64,000 nucleotides of DNA from Corylus avellana (taxonomy: Eukaryota; Streptophyta; Magnoliopsida; Fagales; Betulaceae). The translations under genes and the position numbers were made by a program. Within the stretch, counting starts at the first letter, position 1. Each line of letters opens with the position of its first letter. A model generated the notes under the pieces. It was not told the origin of the DNA, ran no database searches, and saw only the letters and a list, made by a program, of their open reading frames with translations. The DNA lies in contig NC_081543.1 in assembly GCF_901000735.1 (NCBI RefSeq), forward strand, positions 21,967,515 to 22,031,514, in the 5' to 3' direction. Shown piece after piece: positions 21,576 through 30,840 of this stretch.

Positions 21576-24317
21576 GTAAAATGCAAATTTTTGGCTTCTA
21601 TCCTCAGGTCACCATGTTACGAACAACACCCTAGGCTCTAAACAAGTTCATACGAAAATAGTGAAGCATGATGTTTGTGAAAACCAAAGAAAACAATAGG
21701 TTTTTCTAAAATGTTTGAAAACCACTCTTTTCTTCTAAGGAGAAATGGTACACAAGTCATGGCATGACATCTTTTAAAACTTGGAGAAAGCAAGAACAAT
21801 AACAAGATAACATAAAAGCTTGATGAAAGGTCAAGAGTTACCTTAAAGATAGCAATAATCCCCAAACCTTCTTCTTTCTCTCAAGAAAATCTCCTCTCAC
21901 TTTAGGGTTAGGGTTTCGTTTCAGGTGTATGGGAGGCTTAGAGCTGAAGGGGAGGCATGCTCCCTTCTATAAAAGTGGAGAATAGGTCAAGATCCTTCTG
22001 TAAAAGGAGAGGCTTGCATTCAAATATATAATCTAGTTTTCATAATGACTCCCAAAGTGACAAGATCCTTCTCTGATACATTTACTATAGATCTCAACAT
22101 TTCAAGAATTAGGCAAATTGTAGTGTAATTTTTCTCCATGCCTCTCTAATACATGTGCAATTGATTTTTTAAAGAACCAGCACAAATATTAATGTTTTAA
22201 GTAGAAAAATAAACAACTCCCACTGAAAATATGAGAGAAGATTCAAATGGTCTCAACTCAAAAATGCTAGTTCTCATCTCCTCAGGTGTACCACAAGATC
22301 CAGATGGTGTATTGTCCAAGAAGACTGAGGGGTGTAAAAAATTAACGTTGTCCAGATGGTGTATTGTCCTAGAAGATTGAGGGGTGTGAAAAATTAACGT
22401 TGTATAGAAAGCCATGGTTTTATTTTATTACTTCTAAGAGCATTCAGTTTGGTTTATGTATATTTTTATGTAAAATAGCTAATCAAAACTCACTTTATCT
22501 AGTTTAGTTAATAAGTTAATGAGTACCATACATTCGATTATCCTTTTTTTTTTCTTTTTTTTTTCTTTTTATCTGGATTGTATTTTTTTTAAACATCCTA
22601 TTTTTTAACTTTTGGAAAAAAAGAGATGTGGAGAGAGAATTAGTAAGAGAAAATTTTGCGAAAAGAGAAATGTGGAAGATAAATAGTAGGATAAAATCTT
22701 GGGAAAAGAGAGACGTGAAGAGAGAAGTATATTAATGAAATGGATGTGTGAATAGTGTCATCTACATGTAGCAGTGCGCTGTTCACAAATGCAACAAAAA
22801 TGTATTTTTACATTTGAAATGCATAATCTCATGCAGATGGTTTTTTAGTGTTTTACTTATATATTTTATATAAAAATAATAAATAAGTAAGTCATTGTGA
22901 CTGTGAGTGCTCTTATATGAAAATTCCTACTGAATTAGGCGTAAGGGACATTCCTTCAAGGGACATTCCTTCCTACTAACTTGACAAGTTTCTGAGCTTA
23001 CCCAATTCCTTTCTTTTGTAGGCATTAGGCTATGCTAATGAGAAAGTTAAAACAAAAATTTAAATAAATAATGACAACGAGGGGTTTGACCCAAACTTCA
23101 ACTACCAACCATTTATCAAGTCTTTTACTATTTAGTCTCTAAAAATAACTTGTATTTTTTAAGTTATTAAAAAAACATGTGCTCATTTACAATGGTTCTT
23201 CAAATGAATGGATTTGGCTTAAGTGTTGTAATTCCTTTTAGGGATAAATATAAAATTGGTGCTTGTAGTTGGCATAAATTACAAATCACTTCATATGGTA
23301 TAAAAATAATTTATAGGTTTCTGTAGTTGACCTAAATTACAAATAACTGCATGTGGTATAAAAAATAATTTATAGATCTCTGTAGTTAGCCTAAATTACA
23401 AATTACTCCATGTGTCATAAAAAACAATTTATAAGTCTTTATGGTAGGCCAAAATAACAGTTTAATACCTGAAATAAATTTCCGTTAAGTAACTTAACAG
23501 AAGCAGAATTCATTACTTTGTCATGTTATACCCAATAAAAACACAACACATGTTATAATTAATTTTTTATTTTTAAAAATGACAACTAGAATTTTTCACA
23601 TCATTTTAGGACACCAGCTAAGATTATACAGCAGCTCTCACTCCAAGTCATACTGTTTCAGTAAATTAACCTAATATTTTCTATCCCTAAAATTTTATTT
23701 TGTACGTAACCCTCTCTCATTTTCATCTTCCTTGCCACGATTTAGGAGCATTTTACAAGAATTTGACGGTCACATCTTCTAACCATTGAAAAATAAATAA
23801 AAACAATATTCAAGTTAATAAATTGTGACAAAATTTTCCTTCAAATTAAGTTGGAGAAAATTGTGTTACTCTTTTTATTAAACTGATATTTGTTTTTAGA
23901 GCATGAAAATTGATTTCATGGAGTAAACTGTTATTTTGGCCTACCATAAGGACCTATAAATTATTTTTTATACCACATGAAGTGATTTGTAATTTAGGCC
24001 AATTATAGGGACCTATAAATTATTTTTTATACCACATAGAGTGATTTGTAATTTTTTTTTTTTTAAGGGAAAATATTTCCAGTATCATTAATTGATAAAG
24101 GATCACGAGTACAAAGCTCTTACATCAAAGAGCAAAAGTTATGAGAAAATAATAACCAAAGCTACAAGGTTACAAGTCATAGATACATACATGACAATCT
24201 GACATTCAAAACTTATCTATGAAATCAAAATCCACAAACCCATGACTAATCTTTAGTTTTTTTTTTTGAAAGAAAAACATTTCAATTTCATTGATAATAA
24301 TCACGAACATAAAAGCT
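21576..24317. repeat. Second copy of the 18731-21475 segment
   Basis: Starts at the same base as 18731 and stays collinear until the first contig stops in the LINE 3' end. It then continues into unique sequence, as expected for dovetailed contigs. Confidence 0.9.
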
Positions 24318-26000
24318 CTTACATCGTAGGAGCACAAAGCCCTGAAAATGCAAATTATAGCCGAAGCTACAAAGATACAATCATCACCTAAAACCTCCGC
24401 TAACCTATGACTAGTTTTTAGCTGAGATAACAGATCTGCATAAGATAGACGCAATCTAATGCATAGGTAGCTCAAATTCCTCCTCGACCCAAAAGCCAGG
24501 ATAAAGTTCACTTCTACAACTCAAAGGCCTGGACCAAAAATCACATCCATGACCCAATGGTTTGGACCAAAGTTCAGTTCACATCCAAGCAGGCAGATCG
24601 AGGGGCCAAAGCCTTATTACAAACAGAAGCAAGAAAATCAAAATAAAACGTGGGCGAACCAAAGAGGCAGAGCCTTATTACAAGCAAATAACGTGAATGA
24701 AATGCATACAGGGAAAAACAGGAACAAAGACAATACAAGGAAAGTAAAACAAAACAGGAACAGGCACACACAGCGTGGATGCCGATAGTGCACTCGTCGG
24801 AGACCGACACCGGAAGGGAACGCTAGAAGCTCGACGCGGTGGGGACGCGGAAAAAGGCCCAAAACAGTGGACGGAGGGAGGCGAAGCCGATCGCCAGCTG
24901 GCTGGAAAACCATCGCAGCAGGGGGCGTTGATGCTCTTCACTGGAGGGGCGCGAGGAAAAACCCAGCAGCGGACGGTGGGCGGCAGAGCTGGCGGAGGAG
25001 ATCGGTGGCGAACACAAAACAAAACAAGGAGGATTTTGAAAGAAACCCCAAAATCAGCACCCACACTGAGTGGCACACAGGCAAAGGTACAAGAACAACA
25101 TACCAAAAACACAGCAAAGAAACAAAAGGGAAAGGAACAGAAAACAACCAAAGAGCCCCGCCAGAGACAAAAGCAGAACAAAGAGGAAGGGGCGGCGGAG
25201 AAGGGGTAGGGAGGAGGCAACCCAAGCTAGGGACATCAAGTAAACTACTGGCACTCGGTGCAAGGGCAGACGAGGGGGAGGAGGGAGGCAGCAAATGGCC
25301 ATCCCTCCTCCCCTCACCATGGGGGATGGGGCTTACCTGAGGCTACGGCACAAGAGAGAAAGCGAGAAAACCCTAGCCTGACTAATCTTTAGTTGTAACA
25401 ACAGGTATGCTCCAAACAGACTCAATCCAATACATAGGTAGCAACATCCTCCTGCCGAAACTCATCCTTCTCAACTCGTAAGCCAAGAAATTATTCACAT
25501 CCTCAACCCAATAGGCCAGGACCACAAAATACAGGAAAAACAGAAAATACAGGGAAAAATAAAGAAAATGCACAAAAGCCTACAAAACACCACCGGAGGA
25601 AGGCTGCCGGATGATTCTGGCCAGAGCGTGAAAAAACCATGCGCAGGCGCGTGCGAGTCATGATCCGCCGCGGGGTTGCAGGAATCAAAAGAGTCAAGTG
25701 CCATTGAAAGCGGGCGGGGCTGTTGCGCGCGATGGAGGGGCGTGTGTCGAGGTGAGTCTGACGGAGGGACATTGATCGAGCTTTGAATAGTCCGATCCAA
25801 GAGCCCCACCAACCTCGAAGAAAGACATAGTAGAAATGGTGGACAGCACACCCGCACGCGATGGCACTTGAGCCTATAACAAAAAAAAAAAAAGTAAACA
25901 AAAAGAAAAGGGGAGGGGGGGAAGAGTCGGGGAAGGGAGGGGGAGAACAACCCCCGAGCTATATGACGCTCTCTGCTAAGGTATACAAATGATGTTGAAA
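24055..26000 (-). mobile_element. Minus-strand LINE-like element, non-autonomous, holding a second insert
   Basis: Bounded by the direct repeat TGATTTGTAATTT at 24042-24054 and 26001-26013. The minus-strand 3' end is a poly(A) (T-run at 24055-24064). The body (25395-26000 plus 24065-24258) is GC-rich toward its 5' end and has stops in every frame long enough for a LINE protein. I see no reverse transcriptase or endonuclease. It interrupts the foldback MITE and is itself interrupted at 24259-25378. Confidence 0.7.
24259..25378 (-). mobile_element. Nested non-autonomous LINE-like retroelement, 1.12 kb
   Basis: Flanked by TGACTAATCTTTAGTT at 24243-24258 and 25379-25394 (16 bp). The minus strand starts CAGGCTAGGGTTTTCTCGC, is GC-rich and pyrimidine-rich, and ends with a LINE-style 3' end (TCAATGAAATTGAAATG) and poly(A). 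Its open frames are low-complexity Ser/Pro/Cys/Phe strings with no domain. It looks like a 5' leader joined to a 3' end without ORF1 or ORF2, mobilised in trans. Confidence 0.75.
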
Positions 26001-26050
26001 TGATTTGTAATTTAGACCGACCATAAAAATCAATTTTGCATTTATCTCTT

Positions 26051-26749
26051 CTTTTTAGTGCAATTATGATGTAACTCTTTTAAGGGCCTAAATTTAATTT
26101 TGCTTCCTCTTTCTTTCTCATAAAATATTAAAAATTGAATCAAATCCCTTCAAAAAAACTATTACAGCACCTAAGCCTCATCCCTAAGAAATTTGTGTCC
26201 TAAAAAAAAGGTCATTTATCAAATTGATCCTGACAGAGAAACACCTATAAATTAAAAAAATCCATTAAAGGCCAACAAAAAAAAAGGGGGAAGAAAAATA
26301 ACAACATATTTGGAAAATCGCCATTAGTAGGGGATTCGATTAACCTTAACTCAACCTGTCAGTCAATTTACAAAAAGAAAGAAAAGATATCTTACCAAAA
26401 ACAGACGAATAAGCAAAAAAATCATTAATCAAATTTGGTGAAAAAGGTAACCAAAAGCCCAAAACCCTCCAAGACAATTAATATAATTCCCGGGATATCC
26501 CCTTCTCCCTATCTCAACCTATACTTAATTCTTACAAAATAAAAAAAGATCAAAGAAAATAAAGAAAAAGCACCCATCGTTATAAGCATCGGACCCCATT
26601 TCTGATCTTCACCAGCAACAGCCCAACTCAACCCCAATTCCCAATTCCCAATTCCCAGCCCCCCTCATTTTCTCTCTTACCAAAAACCCAATAACCTCAG
26701 AAAATTTCCCCAAAGCTCTATCCCGCTAATCGCCTCTTTGAGGGGCAGA
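26051..26749. promoter_or_regulatory. Upstream region and leader of the GAE gene
   Basis: AT-rich DNA that turns C/T-rich from about 26580 to 26749 (repeated CCCAATTCC, CTCTCTT), as in many plant 5' leaders. I see no unambiguous TATA box, and the transcription start cannot be fixed from sequence. Confidence 0.4.
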
Positions 26750-28051
26750 ATGTTGACCAAAATCTCCCACCTTGACAACCTCCCGTCCACCCCCGGAAAG
26801 TTCAAACCTGACAAATCCTCACCGTACATTAACCGTCTCCGATCCCAGTCCAAACTCATCCTCTGGTCCTCCTTCTTCGCTGCCTTCACTCTCTTATTCT
26901 ATCTCTTCTCCACTCCTTTCGTGGGTCCACCCACATCGTCACGCCGAGCCCTCGGCTCCGACTCCTGGGGCGGCCGTGACTGGGAACGCCGCGTGAGCCG
27001 CTCTGCCCGCAGGCGCTCGGAGTCCGGTCTGACCGTTCTCGTCACCGGGGCGGCCGGTTTCGTCGGGACCCACGTCTCCGTGGCGCTCAAGCGGCGCGGC
27101 GACGGCGTGCTCGGCTTTGACAGCTTCAACCACTACTACGACCCGAACCTCAAGCGCGCACGCCAGCGGCTCCTGGACCGCGCTGGGGTGTTCGTCGTGG
27201 AGGGCGACATCAACGACGCGTCACTCCTCCAGAAGCTCTTCGACGTCGTGGCGTTCACCCACGTGATGCACCTGGCGGCGCAGGCCGGCGTGCGATACGC
27301 GATGCAGAACCCTGGCTCGTACGTGCACAGCAACATCGCTGGGTTCGTGAACCTCTTAGAAGTCTGCAAGTCTGCGAATCCGCAGCCATCGATCGTGTGG
27401 GCGTCTTCGAGTTCGGTCTACGGGTTAAATTCCAAGGTACCCTTTTCGGAAAAGGACCGGACTGACCAACCGGCGAGCCTGTACGCGGCAACGAAGAAGG
27501 CCGGTGAGGAAATTGCGCACACCTATAATCATATATATGGTCTTTCGATTACTGGGTTGCGGTTTTTCACTGTGTACGGGCCATGGGGTCGGCCGGACAT
27601 GGCGTATTTCTTCTTCACGAAGGATATTCTGAAGGGGAAGCCAATTAAGATATTCGAGGCAGCTAATCATGGGGCGGTGGCGAGGGATTTCACGTACATT
27701 GATGACATTGTGAAGGGGTGCTTGGGGGCGTTGGACACGGCGAAGAAAAGCACTGGGAGTGGTGGGAAGAAGAAGGGTCCGGCGCAATTGAGGGTCTTCA
27801 ACTTGGGGAATACGGCGCCGGTGCCGGTAACCGAGCTTGTAAGCATATTGGAGAAGCTTCTGAAGGTGAGGGCTAAGAGGCTGGTGTTGCCAATGCCCAG
27901 AAATGGGGATGTGAGGTTTACACACGCCAATATAAGTTTGGCGCACAGGCAGCTCGGGTATAGGCCTACCACCGATTTGGAGACGGGGCTCAAGAAGTTC
28001 GTGCGGTGGTACCTCGATTACTATGTGGAGAAGAAAAGGAGTGCCTGGTGA
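26750..28051 (+). CDS. GAE: UDP-glucuronate 4-epimerase, intronless, complete
   Basis: Interconverts UDP-glucuronate and UDP-galacturonate, the donor for pectin, at the Golgi. The frame is open four codons further up, but that codon is TTG, so I take the ATG at 26750: 433 residues, normal for plant GAE proteins (about 430-460). N-terminal cytosolic part with the family-typical LPSTPGKFK (about 11-19); one membrane anchor at about 36-53 (LILWSSFFAAFTLLFYLF), giving a type II protein; a variable stem; then the short-chain dehydrogenase fold with NAD-binding G100-x2-G103-x2-G106, a serine run at 219-222, and the catalytic pair Y245-x3-K249. The C-terminal half carries the substrate-lobe segments GLRFFTVYGPWGRPDMA and ARDFTYIDD. 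A single exon is usual for this family. The 5' half is strongly GC-rich compared with the surroundings. The partial copy at 46242-46937 is probably the same gene on another contig. Which GAE paralogue it is cannot be told from sequence alone. Confidence 0.97.
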   Translation: MLTKISHLDNLPSTPGKFKPDKSSPYINRLRSQSKLILWSSFFAAFTLLFYLFSTPFVGPPTSSRRALGSDSWGGRDWERRVSRSARRRSESGLTVLVTGAAGFVGTHVSVALKRRGDGVLGFDSFNHYYDPNLKRARQRLLDRAGVFVVEGDINDASLLQKLFDVVAFTHVMHLAAQAGVRYAMQNPGSYVHSNIAGFVNLLEVCKSANPQPSIVWASSSSVYGLNSKVPFSEKDRTDQPASLYAATKKAGEEIAHTYNHIYGLSITGLRFFTVYGPWGRPDMAYFFFTKDILKGKPIKIFEAANHGAVARDFTYIDDIVKGCLGALDTAKKSTGSGGKKKGPAQLRVFNLGNTAPVPVTELVSILEKLLKVRAKRLVLPMPRNGDVRFTHANISLAHRQLGYRPTTDLETGLKKFVRWYLDYYVEKKRSAW

Positions 28052-29960
28052 TATTTCTGAATTTCCTTGTGTTTCACTCATTTTGTGAGCATTTTATCAT
28101 AGTCGGTGATACTGTCTTACAAGAAACAATTGATGTCCTGTGATTCACAAACTGCTGGTTTGCATCTGTTGATAGGCATTTGCTTGCAGGGCATAGCCGG
28201 CTTTTGTCGAGGGAACATGAGAAGAAACTCTTATTGCTCTTTTCTACATGTTTCTGCTTTATTTAGGGTGTTATATTTTAGCTCAGGCTTTTGTACAGTC
28301 CATGACTGATGATAGATCACAAAGATATTCCAATTGGTGGACTCAATTTTATCATCTTGAATGAAATTGAAATAAACAAACAAACAAAAAATTGCATTTG
28401 TTGCAATGGGCCTTTATATTCTTTCATCTATTTTGGTATCATATATGCAATCGTGTTTCCATTATTTTGAATAAAATTGAGCTTGTGGTGATTTTCTGGT
28501 TTACTCTCTGTTTCTGATTGGCAAGACCTTTGAGTTTGAGGTTACTGTTTCATGATGCATTGTTTTTGTAGTTGCTGGAGGCTCATATGCTCTTTGATAG
28601 GTGTGGTTATATTACATACATTTTTAGTTCTCTCATACATTTTTACGGAGCATGTGATACTCACATGTAATTTGAACACATGTCAGTTTAATTTCCTCCG
28701 ACCCCGTTTGGAAGAAAACTTTGTCTATTGTAAATTGTGTTCTTGTGTATATTATGAAGTGCAGAAGAGCTTGTTAGAAGAATACTGCTGATAAGTTCTA
28801 TTAGACAAATAATTTAGGTTCTTCATCGTCCCCTTCTTCTTGGACCTTCTTCATTGGGTGACAGGGTAAGCAGTCCTTGTGCTGTGTCTGGTAGCTCTAC
28901 CATTTTGGTTGGTTCATAGGAAAGGAAGTAGGGAGTTTAAGAATTTAGAGTGCTCGATCAACTTTGATGCTAGGGGAGTTGGTTCTAGTCGGGAAAAGGC
29001 AAGAGGGCTCTTGCTGTGTTGTAATGTAGCCCATGGTTTTTTCCTGTTTTGGTGTCCTTTGTATAGTTGATGTATGCATAAGGTGCGCCTTGTAATTTTT
29101 TTAATGATATTTCTTTGATTACCTATTAAAAGAAAAGGCATTGTATAATGTATATGATAATTTAGTCCCTAAATGTTGTTGTGTTGGTTTTAGTTTCTCA
29201 CTTGCTACTTGATTGGATAGAGCTCCTCATCTTTGATCAGAATTTCTGTACACAATTACACATGACAGGAGGCCAAACACATAGGGTATTCCATTGATGA
29301 TGGTATGTTCATATCTTTCTGAGCTTATTATACCCCTGTAATAGAATTTCTTAAGCTCCCCATTAGTTATCTCTCTTGCTTCTGCTAGCAATCCTTCCAA
29401 AAAAATGTATACATTGTGAGATGAATACAATGGTGTTGTTGGAGGTTTAAGAAGTAGTCCAACGCCTCGATGGCAGAAAGCGATTGAGCACATTCTTTGG
29501 GATGACTTTTGGATTCCTACATTTTCATAGAGTAACGGCAAAGAAAGATAAGAGAATTGTAGTGTTTTGCACACGAGGTTTGTCAGATGAATTGCTAATA
29601 GAGCCCTGTGAATTTTCTACATTTTTTCTCCTGGAGTGTCTTGGGGAAACCCATTTAGTAAGAATCTCTCACAGCATTAGATCAATTTTGAGCCCTGTGA
29701 ATGAGTTGAGCTTTAGAACAATAGAGTGAATGTATTTGGTATTGGATGTGAAATTGAATGTACGATTGATAGGATTTGTGTCCCTACTGAATGTATTTGG
29801 TTATTTCCGTTTGTATAGAGAAATTTTGTTTTGTGAAAATTGCAGGACATACTTGCAGTTTCTTTTGGGTTTATTCAATTCATGATTTTCAATCAAGAAA
29901 GAGCATTTATTCAACTAATGAATTGAAGACGCCCATAATAATAGTAATATTTGTTGTTTC
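28052..29960. other. GAE 3' flank with a LINE 3'-end relic
   Basis: The GAE 3' untranslated region probably ends before about 28480; AATAAA-like signals occur near 28470. 28870-29140 resembles the end of a plant LINE (TTTGGTGTCCTTTGTATAG, GCGCCTTG, TTAATGATATTTC, then an A-rich tail). No other gene is recognised. The same stretch recurs at 46938-48838. Confidence 0.45.
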
Positions 29961-30053
29961 CAAGGGTAGCTCAATCGGCTGTGGTCACGCCTCATGAAAC
30001 GGAGGTCACTAATTCGAATCCCCTCTCCTCCTTTTCTTGTGTAGATATGTCAA

Positions 30054-30085
<32 letters not shown>
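29961..30085 (+). repeat. tRNA-derived SINE with (AAT)n tail
   Basis: An A-box-like GGGTAGCTCAATCGG at 29964-29978 and a B-box-like GGTCACTAATTCGAATCC at 30004-30021 are followed by a pyrimidine-rich segment, ATATGTC and an (AAT)n tail. Relatives lie at 45517-45610, 48840-48952 and 60636-60707. Being tRNA-like but too short and unpaired to be a real tRNA gene, it is best read as a SINE. Confidence 0.65.
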
Positions 30086-30087
<2 letters not shown>

Positions 30088-30109
30088 TTTATAAAAATAT
30101 AAAAAACTA

Positions 30110-30840
30110 AGGGAAAAAAATAAAAAAGCCCCTCAAACTATTAGTCATTTCCGTTTTAGCCCTTTAATGTTTAGAAAATGATAAAGTAGCCCCTCAAACT
30201 ATCAAAAAGTTGTAATTTGACAACTCCGTTAGTCAACATTGTCAAATTGGGTGAAAAATGCAAAATGACGTCTTTTTTTGAGATTAAGTTATTAAAATGC
30301 CATTTAAAAAAAAAAAAAAAAATCAATTAAAAAAATGCCCCTAAAAAATGATGTCATTTTGAAGAATTTTGGACCCCAAAAAAAAAAAAAAAAAAAAAAA
30401 TCAATTAAAAAAATGCACTCCAAAACGGCATCGTCTTGAGGAAAAAAAAAAAAATCTATGGTTAGGGGTGGCTCGCCGGCCACCCCATGGCCTATGGGGT
30501 GGCCAGTGAGCCACCACTAACCACAATTTTTTTTTTTTTTTCCTCAAAACGACGTCGTTTTGGGGGTATTTTATATATATATTTTTTCCAAAATTCCTCA
30601 AAATGACGTCGTTTTTGGGGGGCAATTTTTTAATTGATTTTTTTTTTCATAAGGGCATTTTAGTAACTTAACCTTAAAAAAGACAGCTTTGAATTTTTCA
30701 TCCTATTTAACGATAATGACTAACGGAGTAGTCAAAATGCAACTGTTTGGTAGTTTAAGTGCTACTTTATCATTTTTTGAATATTAGGAGACTATAACGG
30801 AAATGACTGATAGTTTGAGGGCATTTTTATATTTTTCTCA
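30110..30840. mobile_element. Foldback element with GC-rich hairpin core
   Basis: The outer arms match in inverse orientation: GCCCCTCAAACTATTAGTC near 30130 against GATAGTTTGAGGGC near 30815. Inner inverted segments include AATGACGTC and AACGACGTCGTTTT. The centre at 30464-30530 is a near-palindrome, GGGGTGGCTCGCCGGCCACCCC facing GGGGTGGCCAGTGAGCCACC. It has no coding capacity and recurs at 48990-49722. Confidence 0.75.

Larger units (their letters stand above)
23241..26050. mobile_element. Foldback MITE split by LINE insertions
   Basis: The left end GGGATAAATATAAAATTG at 23241 matches the inverse of 26030-26048. Both arms carry about 59-bp subrepeats with AATTACAAAT...GGTATAAAAAATAATTTATAG. 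Removing 24055-26013 rejoins the right arm at TGATTTGTAATTT. No coding capacity. Confidence 0.7.

Noticed and set aside
24678..25220. A 180-codon Pro/Ser/Cys/Phe-rich open frame as a secreted protein
   Set aside because: Low-complexity reading of the GC-rich leader of a retroelement, with overlapping open frames in other phases and no domain.
26738..26749. Four extra codons at the GAE N-terminus
   Set aside because: The first codon is TTG, which plant nuclear genes rarely use; the ATG at 26750 gives the usual GAE start context.
27425..28081. A 218-codon antisense frame across GAE
   Set aside because: Antisense shadow of a conserved coding region; no independent support.
29964..30021. A tRNA gene
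   Set aside because: Only box-like motifs are present; no acceptor stem pairs, and the copies have retroposon tails.
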